Positions 32,661 through 41,241 of a DNA stretch of 52,545 bases are shown one piece after another; the stretch's first letter is position 1; each line of letters opens with the position of its first letter. The notes beneath the pieces were generated by a model, which searched no databases, was not told the DNA's origin, and saw only the letters and a list, made by a program, of their open reading frames with translations. The DNA comes from Rhodospirillales bacterium (GTDB lineage: Bacteria > Pseudomonadota > Alphaproteobacteria > Reyranellales > Reyranellaceae). Location: assembly GCA_016185145.1 (NCBI GenBank), contig JACPOB010000042.1, positions 1 through 52,545 on the forward strand, read 5' to 3'. A program made the translations under genes and the position numbers.

Positions 32661-35600
32661 ATGATCTCCGGCATCTTCATCGACCGGCCGCGGCTCGCTT
32701 TCGTCGTCTCGATCGTCATCACGCTCGCGGGCTTCATCGCGATCTTCCAGATCCCGGTGGCGCAGTTCCCCGAGATCGTGCCGCCGCAGGTCTCGCTCAC
32801 CGCGGCCTATCCCGGCGCCGACGCCGAAGTGGTCGAGACCACGGTGGCGCAGCCCATCGAGCAGCAGATCGTGGGCGTCGACAACGCCCTCTACTTCCAG
32901 TCGGCCAGCGCCGCCGACGGCAGCTACACGCTGAACGTGACCTTCGCCCTCGGCACCGATCCCGACATCAACACGGTCAACGTCCAGAACCGCGCGCAGC
33001 TCGCGGTGCCGCTCCTGCCGCAGGAGGTGCAGCGCCAGGGCCTGGTCATCCGCAAGAAGTCGGCGGCGCTCCTGCAGGTGATCACGATCTATTCGCCCAA
33101 GAACACCTACGACGCGCTCTATCTCAACAACTACGCCACCATCAACGTCATCGACCAGCTGGCGAAGATACGCGGCGTCGGCCAGGCGAGCCTGTTCGGC
33201 GCGCTCGACTATTCGCTGCGGCTATGGCTCGACACCGACCGGCTGACCGCCTTCAACCTCACGCCGACCGACGTGGTGACCGCGGTCCAGAGCCAGAACA
33301 TCCAGGCGGCGCTGGGCCGCATCGGCGCCGCCCCGGCGCCGCAGGCCCAGCAGTACCAGCTCACCATCAAGACCCAGGGCCGGCTGACGCGGCCCGACCA
33401 GTTCGACAACATCGTGATCCGCGCCAATCCCGACGGCTCGGTCGTGCGCGTCAAGGACGTCGCCCGGGCCGATCTCGGCGCCAAGAGCCAGGAGCGTTAC
33501 AGCCGCTTCAACGGTGCGCCGTCGGCGACGATCGGCATCTTCCAGTCGCCCGGCGCCAACGCCGTCGACGTCGCGGCCAACGTCCGCAAGGTCATGGACG
33601 AGCTGAAGCAGCGCTTCCCCGACGATCTCGAATACCAGGTGTTCTGGGATTCCACGGTGTTCGTGACCTCGACCATCGACGAGGTCGTCCACACGCTGGT
33701 CATCGCCTTCGTGCTGGTGGCGATCGTCGTCTTCCTGTTCCTGGGCAAGCTGCGCACCACCCTCATCCCGCTGGTCGCCGTGCCGGTGTCGATCATCGGC
33801 ACTTTCGCGGTCATGCTGCTGATCGGCTACTCGGCCAACACCGTCTCGCTGCTCGCCCTGGTGCTGGCCATCGGCATCGTGGTCGACGACGCCATCGTGG
33901 TCATCGAGAACGTCGAGCGCGTGATCGAGGAAAACCCCGACCTCACCATTCCCGAGGCGACCAAGAAGGCGATGGGCGAGATCACCGCGCCGATCATCGC
34001 CATCACCCTGGTGCTCCTGTCGGTGTTCGTGCCGGTCGCCTTCATCCCCGGCGTCAGCGGCCAGCTCTTCCGCCAGTTCGCCGTGGCGGTGTCGGTCGCC
34101 ATGCTGATCTCGGCGGTCAACGCGCTCAGCCTGAGCCCGGCCTTGTGCGCCGTGCTGCTGAAGCGCGGCGATCATCAGCGGCGCGGACCGCTGCAGCGGG
34201 TGATGGCGCACGTGCTGGGCGCCATCGACTGGGTGCGCGACGGCTATGTCGCCATCGTGCGGCGCCTGGTGCGCCTCGCGATCTTCGGCGTCGTCGCGGT
34301 GGCGGTGTGCGGGGCGGCGGCCTATGGCGTGCTGCGGATCGCACCGCAGGGCTTCCTGCCGACCGAGGACCAGGGCGCCTTCTTCGTCGCCATGCGCCTG
34401 CCCGAGGGCGCTTCGCTCAACCGTACCGCCGACTTGGTCAAGCAGGTCGAGGACATGATCCGGCCGGTCCCCGGCGTGCAGGGCGTCGTGTCGGTCGTCG
34501 GCCTGAACTTCATCGACTACGTCGTGTCGTCCAACAGCGCCTTCTTCGTGGTGCGCCTGAAACCCTACGAGCAGCGCACCGATCGCAGCCAGTCGGCCGA
34601 CGCCATCATCGCCGACCTGCGGCCCAAGCTCGCCGCCGTCCAGGGCGCCATCGCCTTCCCCTTCAACCTGCCGCCGATCCTGGGCCTCGGCAGCACCGGT
34701 GGCTTCCAGTACGTGCTGCAGGCGCTGCAGGGCCAGTCGCCGACCGACCTCGCCGCCGTGACGCGCGCCATGATCGTGGCGGCCAACCAGCAACCCGAGC
34801 TCGCCGGCGTCTTCACCACCTTCGCCGCCGACACCCCGCAGGTCTTCCTCGATATCGACCGCGACAAGGCCCAGGTGCTGGGCGTCAAGGTGAGCGACGT
34901 CTTCACTGCCCTGCAGGCGAGTCTGGGCGGCTACTACGTCAACGACTTCAACCTGTTCGGCCGCACCTGGCAGGTGAACATCGAATCGGAGGACCGCTTC
35001 CGCGACGCCATCGACGACATCTACCGCGTCTATGTGCGCAACGCCGCCGGCGCCATGGTACCGGTGCGCTCGCTGGCCACCGCCAAGCTGGTGCTCGGGC
35101 CGCAGGTGGTGATCCGCTACAACGGCTTCCGCGCCGCCGTCATCAACGGCGCGCCCAAGCCCGGCTTCAGCTCCGGGCAGGCGCTCGCCGCCATGGAGCG
35201 ATTGTCGGCGACGACGCTGCCGCCCGGCTACGGCTTCGAATGGACGGCGGTGGCGCTGCAGGAGAAGACCGCGGCCGGCCAGACCGGCATCGTGCTGGGG
35301 CTCGCCATCCTGTTCGCCTATCTCTTCCTGGTGGCGCTGTACGAGAGCTGGAACATTCCGCTGCCCGTGCTGATGTCGGTCACCGTGGGCGTGCTGGGCG
35401 CCATCGTCTTCGTGTGGTGGCTGGGACTCGCCTTCGACGTCTATGCCCAGATCGGCCTGGTCGTGCTGGTGGCGCTCGCCGCCAAGAACGGCATCCTGAT
35501 CGTCGAGTTCGCCGTCGAGCAGCGGCGACACGGCCGCGAATTGCTGGACTCGGCGGTCGAGGGCGCGCGGCTGCGCTTCCGGCCGGTGATCATGACCAGC

Positions 35601-35840
35601 TTCGCCTTCATCCTGGGCCTGCTGCCGCTGGTGATCGCCGAGGGCGCCGGCGCCGCCAGCCGCCGCGCCGTGGGCACGCCCGTGTTCGGCGGCATGCTCG
35701 CCGCCGCCATATTCGGCATCTTCGTCATCCCGATGCTGTATGTCGTGTTCCAGCGCATGCGGGAGTGGACGGCTCAGGAGAGGGCGAGACGGGACTCCAG
35801 CGCCGCTGCATCGCCAGCCGGCAGGACCTCGGCGGACTGA
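32661..35840 (+). CDS. RND multidrug efflux permease (AcrB/MexB, HAE1 type)
   Basis: A 1059-residue proton-driven inner-membrane pump with 12 expected helices and two large periplasmic loops. Start [20 protein letters not shown], then the hallmark [19 protein letters not shown] and [11 protein letters not shown]. The proton-relay aspartates are the DD pair near 408-409 in [16 protein letters not shown]. The second half contains [12 protein letters not shown] and the helix-10 [20 protein letters not shown] precedes the ATG. It forms a two-gene operon with the adaptor. Its last 67 bases overlap the convergent TPR gene. Confidence 0.95.
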   Translation: MISGIFIDRPRLAFVVSIVITLAGFIAIFQIPVAQFPEIVPPQVSLTAAYPGADAEVVETTVAQPIEQQIVGVDNALYFQSASAADGSYTLNVTFALGTDPDINTVNVQNRAQLAVPLLPQEVQRQGLVIRKKSAALLQVITIYSPKNTYDALYLNNYATINVIDQLAKIRGVGQASLFGALDYSLRLWLDTDRLTAFNLTPTDVVTAVQSQNIQAALGRIGAAPAPQAQQYQLTIKTQGRLTRPDQFDNIVIRANPDGSVVRVKDVARADLGAKSQERYSRFNGAPSATIGIFQSPGANAVDVAANVRKVMDELKQRFPDDLEYQVFWDSTVFVTSTIDEVVHTLVIAFVLVAIVVFLFLGKLRTTLIPLVAVPVSIIGTFAVMLLIGYSANTVSLLALVLAIGIVVDDAIVVIENVERVIEENPDLTIPEATKKAMGEITAPIIAITLVLLSVFVPVAFIPGVSGQLFRQFAVAVSVAMLISAVNALSLSPALCAVLLKRGDHQRRGPLQRVMAHVLGAIDWVRDGYVAIVRRLVRLAIFGVVAVAVCGAAAYGVLRIAPQGFLPTEDQGAFFVAMRLPEGASLNRTADLVKQVEDMIRPVPGVQGVVSVVGLNFIDYVVSSNSAFFVVRLKPYEQRTDRSQSADAIIADLRPKLAAVQGAIAFPFNLPPILGLGSTGGFQYVLQALQGQSPTDLAAVTRAMIVAANQQPELAGVFTTFAADTPQVFLDIDRDKAQVLGVKVSDVFTALQASLGGYYVNDFNLFGRTWQVNIESEDRFRDAIDDIYRVYVRNAAGAMVPVRSLATAKLVLGPQVVIRYNGFRAAVINGAPKPGFSSGQALAAMERLSATTLPPGYGFEWTAVALQEKTAAGQTGIVLGLAILFAYLFLVALYESWNIPLPVLMSVTVGVLGAIVFVWWLGLAFDVYAQIGLVVLVALAAKNGILIVEFAVEQRRHGRELLDSAVEGARLRFRPVIMTSFAFILGLLPLVIAEGAGAASRRAVGTPVFGGMLAAAIFGIFVIPMLYVVFQRMREWTAQERARRDSSAAASPAGRTSAD

Positions 35841-36991
35841 TACCAGGGAGAAGGTCCGGGCCGCGGCCCCCACAGCCAGTCGGCGTCGGCCGGCAGCAGG
35901 ATGATTGTCGGAAGGCCGAGCCGTGCGGCGAGGTGAACGGGCCAGACGTCGTCGCCGACGACCATGCGGCACGCCGCGACCTGCTCGGGCCGGCGTTCGA
36001 TATCGACGCCGGCGGGCGGCGCGCTGTCCGTGAACCAGCCGACGCATGTCGAGGCTTGTGTCGTGGTCCGCAGTGCGCCGGCTGAGGGCAGGGCCTCGAG
36101 CGTCCAGCCCAGGAGATGCGGCAAGCTGCGCAACGGCGCCGCCGCAACGAACCCATCGAGTGCCGCGCCGCGCTGGACCGTCGGCATGTCGAGCCATTCG
36201 GCGACGCGCGACGAGCACTGCACCGTGGCGTCGACGCCACGTGCGAGCATCAGCGTGTCGCGCAGCGCCGCGTCGCTCTCGATGTCGGCCTGCTCGGGAT
36301 AGATCAGCAGGCGGCCGGTCAGAGGCTCGCCCTGCCAGCGCGGCAGGTCAGGCGCATAGTGTTCGCCCGGCAGCTCCAGCCGCGCTTCGTGGTCCAGGAG
36401 GCCGCGCAGCCAGTCGCCCTGGCGCAACAGCAGGTCGCCGCGACGCAGGCGCAGATGCGGATCGTTGGGGCGGCTGGTCAGCGCCATCTCGAGATCGGTC
36501 AAGGCGCCGATCCAGTCGCCGCGCGCGGCGAGCAGGTTGGCGCGCGCCGACAGCGACGGCATCAGGCGATGGTCGATCGACAAGGCCTCGTTGTAGGCCT
36601 GCTCGGCGTCGTCGAGCCGGCCCAGCGCCTCGAGCGCGCGGCCTTTGTTGTGGGCGATGGCGGCGTCGCCGGGCTTTAGACGATGGGCGCGGTCGAGGGC
36701 TGCGAGCGCCGCCGCGTGCTCGCCCAGTACCGACAGGCATCCGGCCAGGTTGACCTGGGCCGCGACCTCCTTGGGCAGGAACTTGGCGGCGCGTTCCAGC
36801 GGCTCGCGTGCCTCGGCGAAGCGCCCGAGCTTCAAGCGGGCTTGACCCAGGAGGTGCAGCGCCTGTCCGGAGTTGGGCCGCGCCTCGGCGACCTGCGCCA
36901 GCAACGGCTCGGCGCCGGCGAAGTCGCCGGCTGCCGCGCGCTGCACGGCGTCGCGCGCCAGCGTCTGGATCTGGAGGTCGGATAGAGCCAT
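35774..36991 (-). CDS. TPR-repeat protein with glycosyltransferase-like C-terminus
   Basis: A 405-residue protein. Residues about 5-210 are five to six TPR units ([60 protein letters not shown]). The C-terminal half resembles the UDP-binding fold of SPINDLY/O-GlcNAc- or GT9-type transferases: [20 protein letters not shown] and [19 protein letters not shown]. That last block is a frequent signature of alphaproteobacterial TPR-glycosyltransferases. It is convergent with the RND pump gene and the two coding regions overlap by 67 bases. Transferase activity is unproven; the glycine-rich donor loop is not obvious. Confidence 0.8.
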   Translation of the reverse strand: MALSDLQIQTLARDAVQRAAAGDFAGAEPLLAQVAEARPNSGQALHLLGQARLKLGRFAEAREPLERAAKFLPKEVAAQVNLAGCLSVLGEHAAALAALDRAHRLKPGDAAIAHNKGRALEALGRLDDAEQAYNEALSIDHRLMPSLSARANLLAARGDWIGALTDLEMALTSRPNDPHLRLRRGDLLLRQGDWLRGLLDHEARLELPGEHYAPDLPRWQGEPLTGRLLIYPEQADIESDAALRDTLMLARGVDATVQCSSRVAEWLDMPTVQRGAALDGFVAAAPLRSLPHLLGWTLEALPSAGALRTTTQASTCVGWFTDSAPPAGVDIERRPEQVAACRMVVGDDVWPVHLAARLGLPTIILLPADADWLWGPRPGPSPWYQSAEVLPAGDAAALESRLALS

Positions 36992-37020
36992 CGGGGACTT
37001 CTAGGGCATGTCCGTCAGAT

Positions 37021-37088
37021 TCTTCCGGACCGCGCGCATCCTGCGCGCTCATGATCATGCGCGCGCAGGATGCGCGCGGTCCGGAAGA
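37021..37088. repeat. Palindromic repeat, family A (copy 4)
   Basis: TCTTCCGGACCGCGCGCATC...CTCATGATCATG...GATGCGCGCGGTCCGGAAGA, two 34-base arms with one mismatch. The outer arms are the same as in copies 1-3, while the inner arms are changed on both sides (CATCCTGCG/CGCAGGATG), i.e. compensatory changes keep the pairing. Confidence 0.92.
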
Positions 37089-37130
37089 GCATTGGGACAT
37101 GCTCTAGCAGATGAACGGGCTTTTCACGGC

Positions 37131-37179
37131 AAAGAAAAAGCCGGCGGTCGACAGGGAGGCTGAGGATCGACCGCCGGCC
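37131..37179 (-). terminator. Rho-independent terminator of the DUF1127 gene
   Basis: GCCGGCGGTCGA (37140-37151) pairs with TCGACCGCCGGC (37167-37178). Read on the minus strand the stem is followed by CTTTTTCTTT, a standard intrinsic terminator about 60 bases past the stop of the DUF1127 gene. Confidence 0.85.
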
Positions 37180-37240
37180 AGTGTCCGGAGAGGGTAGGGC
37201 CCGCGCAGGGTAAAAAACGGGCCGGCTCCGGATTCGGGAC

Positions 37241-37444
37241 TCAACCGCGCCAGAAGGGCTTGTTGACCTCGAAGTTGACGTCGCTGGCGCTCAGGCCGAG
37301 GTCACGCAGGGTGCGGGAATCGAGGGAGGCAAGCTCCTTGCGCTGCCGGGCGCGCGCGCGCCAGGTCGCCAGGATCTGGTTGAAAGCAGTGTAGGTACCG
37401 GCCAACGGTGCCTTGGAACTGTAATGAAGCGAGAGGTCGGCCAT
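37241..37444 (-). CDS. DUF1127 small basic protein
   Basis: A 67-residue protein whose C-terminal half ARARQRKELASLDSRTLRDL followed by GLSASDVNFEV is the DUF1127 (YjiS-like) motif. In alphaproteobacteria small members bind RNA or act in phosphate/carbon metabolism and stress response. GGGGAG lies upstream of the ATG. It is divergent from the LysR gene over 120 bases and has its own terminator. Function here is a family inference. Confidence 0.88.
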   Translation of the reverse strand: MADLSLHYSSKAPLAGTYTAFNQILATWRARARQRKELASLDSRTLRDLGLSASDVNFEVNKPFWRG

Positions 37445-37510
37445 GGGATTACTCCCCGAATGAAGTGGATGCCTTGATGATCGGGGATTTGGTCCGCGGG
37501 AGGCGGCTTT

Positions 37511-37526
37511 ACAAACAACCGTTTGT
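37511..37526. promoter_or_regulatory. Candidate operator between DUF1127 and LysR genes
   Basis: ACAAAC-AACC-GTTTGT is a 6-bp inverted repeat in the divergent gap, about 39 bases before the LysR gene and 67 before the DUF1127 gene. It could be an autoregulatory LysR site, although it lacks the classical T-N11-A form. Confidence 0.35.
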
Positions 37527-37564
37527 CCTGTTTTGATAAGAATACCTCATGTGAAGGGACAGCG

Positions 37565-38485
37565 ATGAAGCGAACCCTGCCGCCGCTCAATGGATTGCGC
37601 GCTTTCGAAGCCGCCGCGCGCCATATGAGCTTTACCGATGCCGCCGACGAACTCTCAGTCACCCAGGCCGCGATCAGCCACCAGGTGCGCGGGCTCGAAC
37701 AACGGCTTGGATTAAAATTATTCGTGCGCCGCAATCGCTCGCTGCTGCTGTCGGAAGCGGGCCAGGCCTACCTGCCGGCGGTGCGGGCCGCGTTCGATCA
37801 GCTGAACGAAGCGACCGAGAAACTGCTGCAGAAGGATCGCGGCGGGCATCTCACGGTGACGACGACGTCGTCGTTCGCCGTGAAGTGGCTGGTGCCGCGA
37901 CTGGGCGGCTTCCAGCGCACCAATCCCGAGATCGACGTGCGCGTCAGCACCGGCACCGGCCTGGTCGATTTCTCCCGCGAGGATGTCGATATCGGCATCC
38001 GCTACGGCCGCGGCCACTGGACGTCGCTCACCGCCGAGCGATTGATGAGCGAGGACATCATGCCGGTCTGTGCGCCCTCGCTGGTCAAGGGGCCGAACGG
38101 CTTGAAGAAGCCGGCCGACCTCAAGCGGTTCACGCTCCTGCATATCGGCCCGTTTCCCGACGACTGGCAGATCTGGCTGACGGCCGCCGGGGTCAAGGGT
38201 GTCGATTCCACGCGCGGCACGTCCTTCGATTTTTCTCTCGCGGCCTATCAGGCGGCGATGGACGGGCTCGGCGTGGCGCTCGGCCGTCACGCCCTGGTGG
38301 CACCCGACCTCAAGGCCGGCCGCCTTGTCGTGCCCTTCGAGTTCAAGATGTCGTCCGACGCCGCCTACTACCTTGTCTATCCGCCCGAGGCGATCCGGCG
38401 CCGCAAGATCAAGGCCTTCCGCGACTGGATCGTCTCGCTCGCCGAGGTGAAGCAGGAACAGCCGCCGCAGCCGCGCGCGGCCTAG
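37565..38485 (+). CDS. LysR-family regulator, GcvA-like
   Basis: A 306-residue regulator. The winged helix-turn-helix is at about 5-64: PPLNGLRAFEAAARHMSFTD and DELSVTQAAISHQVRGLEQR, the wording of the GcvA/AmpR branch. The effector domain starts with GHLTVTTTSSFAVKWLVPRL and contains DVDIGIRYGRGHW, GIRYG being the GcvA-type ligand loop. ATG 37565 is used; the frame starts earlier at 37523 without homology. It is divergent from the DUF1127 gene and followed by repeats, then the LLM oxidoreductase gene. Confidence 0.92.
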   Translation: MKRTLPPLNGLRAFEAAARHMSFTDAADELSVTQAAISHQVRGLEQRLGLKLFVRRNRSLLLSEAGQAYLPAVRAAFDQLNEATEKLLQKDRGGHLTVTTTSSFAVKWLVPRLGGFQRTNPEIDVRVSTGTGLVDFSREDVDIGIRYGRGHWTSLTAERLMSEDIMPVCAPSLVKGPNGLKKPADLKRFTLLHIGPFPDDWQIWLTAAGVKGVDSTRGTSFDFSLAAYQAAMDGLGVALGRHALVAPDLKAGRLVVPFEFKMSSDAAYYLVYPPEAIRRRKIKAFRDWIVSLAEVKQEQPPQPRAA

Positions 38486-38786
38486 CCTTATCGGTGGGGA
38501 CGCGCCACTGGAGTGGCGCGTCATCGGGAGTCGACACAACACCACACCACCCTGAGGAGCGGCCGCAGGCCGCGTCTCGAAGGGTGGGCATCAGCCGTGA
38601 TGTTGCCCACCCTTCGAGACGCGCGCTGCGCGCGCTCCTCAGGGTGAGGTGGTCGGGTTGCTCGGTCAGTCATGACGCGCCACTGGCGTGGGCGCCCCCA
38701 GCGATAGGCCACAAGCCTGAACTATTATTTGCATTTACAAATAAAAGCCGATCGGTCATCCTCGAGCCAAAGATAGAGGAAACGCC
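38486..38786. other. Repeat-filled intergenic region before the LLM oxidoreductase
   Basis: No gene. It contains the perfect hairpin GACGCGCCACT-GG-AGTGGCGCGTC (38499-38522), which may end the LysR transcript although no T-run follows. A family B palindrome (38549-38652) is next. Then a second GACGCGCCACTGGCGTGGGC near 38676 repeats the first hairpin sequence. An AT-rich stretch TGAACTATTATTTGCATTTACA near 38716-38740 is the likely promoter area of the next gene. Confidence 0.6.
38549..38652. repeat. Palindromic repeat, family B (copy 1)
   Basis: Arms CACCCTGAGGAGCGGCCGCAG...GTCTCGAAGGGTGGGCA and TGCCCACCCTTCGAGACGCG...GCGCTCCTCAGGGTG around a short loop CAGCCGTGATGT. The two inner hairpins (GGCCGCAGGCC and GCGCGCTGCGCGC) differ, as in the other two copies at 45098 and 52313. 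Confidence 0.92.
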
Positions 38787-39896
38787 ATGCAATTCGGCTA
38801 CTTCACGCTGAGCGACAACCGCTATCCCGACAATCCGCGGCAGGCCGAGGACTTCATCAAGGACATCTATGCCGAGGCCCTGTACGCCGAGAAGATCGGC
38901 CTGAACTCGGCCTGGATCGGCGAGCACCATTTCAACCTTTTAGGCGTCAACGCCTCGCCCCTGGCGATCCTGGCACAACTCGCCGGCGCCACGACCAAGC
39001 TCAGGCTGGCGCCGGCCGTGACGCTCCTGCCGGTGCATCATCCGCTGCATGTCGCCGAGGAATGGGCAACGCTCGATCTGTTGTCGGGCGGCCGCGTCGA
39101 CTTCGCCGCCGGCCGCGGTTACGACCGCAAGGAGTACGAGCCCTTCCAGGCCTCGTTCGAGGACTCGGCCGACCTGTTCGCCGAGGGCCTGGAGATCGTA
39201 TGGCGCGCCTGGACCGAGCCCGGCAAGTGGTCGCACAAGGGCAGGTTCTACGAATTCAAGGACGTCGAGATCCGGCCGCGCCCGGCGCAGAAGCCCTTGC
39301 GTCCCTACGTCGCCTGCTTCTCGCGGCCGTCGATGGAGCTTGCCGCCAGGAACGACTGGAACGTGATCTACGCGCCCTTCGCCGCCGCCATGGTCTACGG
39401 CTCGCTGGCCGATGCGGTCCGTGTCTACGAGGAAACCTGCGAGACCACCCACAAGCGACCGATGCGGCGAGCCATGTGCTCCTACTTCGTGCATATCGCC
39501 TCGACGCCGGCCGAGGAGCAGTACGGCAAGGAAGCGCTGGTGCGCTATTTCCAGGACGCGCTGATCGCGGCCTTCCCCTCATCGTCGGGCGAGAAGGTGC
39601 CGCCGACCTACAAGTACTTCGTCGACATCGTGAACATCCTGCGCGACATGCGGCCGGAGAAGCTGACCGACAAGTCGATCCTGTGCGGCAGCCCGCAGCA
39701 TATCGTCGATACGCTGAAGCAGGTCGAGAAGGCCGGCATCGCCGAGGTCATCCTCTACTTCAACTACGGCCAGAAGCCCCACGCAGAGGTGAAGGCGCAG
39801 ATGGACCGCTTCATGCGCGAGGTGGCGCCGCATTTCGACAGCCAAGGGCTGTCAGCCCGAGCGCAGCGAGGGACCTTTGAGGCCGCAGCGCAGTAA
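38787..39896 (+). CDS. LLM-class flavin-dependent oxidoreductase (luciferase-like)
   Basis: A 369-residue bacterial-luciferase-fold monooxygenase or reductase using reduced FMN or F420. Family blocks are AEKIGLNSAWIGEHHFNLLG, LAPAVTLLPVHHPLHVAEEW, LDLLSGGRVDFAAGRGYDRK and the later LCGSPQHIVDTLKQ. GAGGAAACGCC precedes the ATG. The last 18 or so residues (GLSARAQRGTFEAAAQ) are encoded by a dispersed repeat rather than by the family core, which ends at about VAPHFDS. A MarR gene follows after 83 bases and may regulate it. Substrate unknown. Confidence 0.9.
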   Translation: MQFGYFTLSDNRYPDNPRQAEDFIKDIYAEALYAEKIGLNSAWIGEHHFNLLGVNASPLAILAQLAGATTKLRLAPAVTLLPVHHPLHVAEEWATLDLLSGGRVDFAAGRGYDRKEYEPFQASFEDSADLFAEGLEIVWRAWTEPGKWSHKGRFYEFKDVEIRPRPAQKPLRPYVACFSRPSMELAARNDWNVIYAPFAAAMVYGSLADAVRVYEETCETTHKRPMRRAMCSYFVHIASTPAEEQYGKEALVRYFQDALIAAFPSSSGEKVPPTYKYFVDIVNILRDMRPEKLTDKSILCGSPQHIVDTLKQVEKAGIAEVILYFNYGQKPHAEVKAQMDRFMREVAPHFDSQGLSARAQRGTFEAAAQ

Positions 39897-39955
39897 AGGA
39901 CCCTCCGCCTGAGTTTACCCTGAGCTTCGCCGAAGGGGCCTCGGGACGACAGCAA
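39846..39955. repeat. Imperfect inverted repeat overlapping the LLM gene 3' end
   Basis: GAGCGCAGCGAGGGACCTTT and AAAGGACCCTCCGCCTGAG form an imperfect palindrome, and CTGAGCTTCGCCGAAGGGG follows. The wording resembles the inner arms of family C. The stop codon of the upstream gene lies inside it. Confidence 0.6.
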
Positions 39956-39979
39956 TTTCGTGCTAGGCATGGCGGCCTG

Positions 39980-40414
39980 ATGGGCCCGCTCGATTCCTAT
40001 CTCCCGTATCTCCTGAACCGTGCCGGGGCGCGCATCGCCGCCGCGTTCAACGACGAGATGCGGCCGCTCGGCGCCACCCTGCAGATCTGGCGCGTGCTGG
40101 CGGCGCTGCGCGAGCGCGACGGCCGGCGCATGGGCGACCTCTCCGACACGACGTCGATCGAGGTCTCGACGCTGACCCGCCTGGTCGACAGCATGGAGCA
40201 GAAGGGCCTGGTGGCCCGACGCCGCGATGCGGGCGACGCTCGCGCCATCCTGCTCCATGTCGCGCCGGCCGGCCGGCGCCTAACCCAGCGCATCCTGCCG
40301 ATCGCCGAGCGCTACGAGGCGGTGGCGCTGGCGGGCTTCACGGACGGCGAGGCGCAAATCCTGAAGGCGGCCCTGCGTCGGCTCTACGCCAACATGGACG
40401 GGCTCAATTCATGA
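39980..40414 (+). CDS. MarR-family transcriptional regulator
   Basis: A 144-residue winged-helix dimer. The recognition region is MGDLSDTTSIEVSTLTRLVD and the wing MEQKGLVARRRDAGDARAIL, both standard for MarR. The N-terminal dimerisation helix is LPYLLNRAGARIAAAFNDEM. It follows the LLM oxidoreductase and precedes the PPOX-MetE pair, each a plausible target. An 8-bp inverted repeat just downstream (40449-40474) next to the promoter of the PPOX gene is a candidate binding site. Confidence 0.9.
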   Translation: MGPLDSYLPYLLNRAGARIAAAFNDEMRPLGATLQIWRVLAALRERDGRRMGDLSDTTSIEVSTLTRLVDSMEQKGLVARRRDAGDARAILLHVAPAGRRLTQRILPIAERYEAVALAGFTDGEAQILKAALRRLYANMDGLNS

Positions 40415-40448
40415 TTTTCCGCAGGTGACAGCACTGCATGCAATCGAA

Positions 40449-40474
40449 TTTTGGCGCCTTATGGTCCGCCAAAA
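40449..40474. promoter_or_regulatory. Inverted repeat, candidate operator upstream of the PPOX promoter
   Basis: TTTTGGCG - 10 bases - CGCCAAAA, a perfect 8-bp inverted repeat that ends 21 bases before the -35 box. It could bind an activator or the adjacent MarR protein; it has no T-run typical of a terminator. Confidence 0.4.
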
Positions 40475-40495
40475 AGCAACAAAATATCACAGTTA

Positions 40496-40524
40496 TTGAC
40501 AACGAGCACCTGAGTCATTATCTT
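40496..40524 (+). promoter_or_regulatory. Sigma70-type promoter for the PPOX-MetE-like operon
   Basis: Consensus TTGACA at 40496-40501, a 17-base spacer and TATCTT at 40519-40524, in a locally AT-rich stretch. The gene start is about 85 bases further on. Confidence 0.7.
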
Positions 40525-40612
40525 CAGTGCGTGCGGCGCGTGTAGAGGCGGGGTTGAATAGCTTCCTTCGATCGCCGATGGTGTTGCGAACGACTCGCAA
40601 AGGGATATGTCC

Positions 40613-41236
40613 ATGGCCCGCCTGACTTCGACCGACGACCTTCGCCGCATCATCGCCGAGCCGCGGCCGGCGACGAAAACCAAGATCCTCGACGCCCTCG
40701 ACGAGCAGTCGATCGACTTCCTGAAGCGCTGCCCGTTCGCCCTGGTCGGCACGACGGCTGCCGACGGCACCGTCGAGGTCTCCCCCAAGGGCGACGAGCC
40801 GGGCTTCATCCGGGTCGAGGACCCCAAGACGCTGCTGATCCCCGAGCGCATCGGCAACAACCTGGCCTTCGGCCTCAGCAACATCCTGGCGACGGGCAAG
40901 ATCGGCCTGATCGCCCTGGTCCCGGCGACCGGCGAGACCTTGCGGGTGTCGGGCACGGCCGAGATCTTCGACGATGCTGACCTCGTGGGCTCCCTGAGCT
41001 CGTTGGGCAAGCCCGCCCTGCTGGCCACGCGCGTGCACATCCAGCACTGCTACTTCCACTGCGCCCGCTCGGTCGTGCGCGCCAAGCTGTGGGACCCCAA
41101 GTCGTGGCCGGCGCCCGGTCGCATCTCCTTCGGCAAGATCATCGCCCCGCGCATCGGCGCCGACGCCAGCGTGGCCGCCCAGATCGACGCCGGAGTCGAA
41201 GGCGCCTACACTACGAGGCTCTGGACCAACAGCTGA
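40613..41236 (+). CDS. Pyridoxamine 5'-phosphate oxidase-family FMN flavoprotein (MSMEG_1061-like)
   Basis: A 207-residue split-barrel flavoprotein. FALVGTTAADGTVEVSPKGD is the usual first strands, PERIGNNLAFGLSNILATGK the FMN-binding loop and GLIALVPATGETLRVSGTAE the core. The tail HIQHCYFHCARSVVRAKLWD is typical of the subgroup that reduces organic molecules rather than making PLP. ATG 40613 is chosen because AGGGA lies seven bases upstream; ATG 40607 is too close to it. The MetE-like gene begins five bases after the stop, so the two are an operon driven by the promoter at 40496. Confidence 0.85.
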   Translation: MARLTSTDDLRRIIAEPRPATKTKILDALDEQSIDFLKRCPFALVGTTAADGTVEVSPKGDEPGFIRVEDPKTLLIPERIGNNLAFGLSNILATGKIGLIALVPATGETLRVSGTAEIFDDADLVGSLSSLGKPALLATRVHIQHCYFHCARSVVRAKLWDPKSWPAPGRISFGKIIAPRIGADASVAAQIDAGVEGAYTTRLWTNS

Positions 41237-41241
41237 CGACA

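Noticed and set aside
33222..36218. 998-codon minus-strand frame opposite the RND permease
   Set aside because: Low-complexity His/Gln/Asp/Arg content with no domain, antisense to a complete RND pump and spanning a known TPR gene in another frame.
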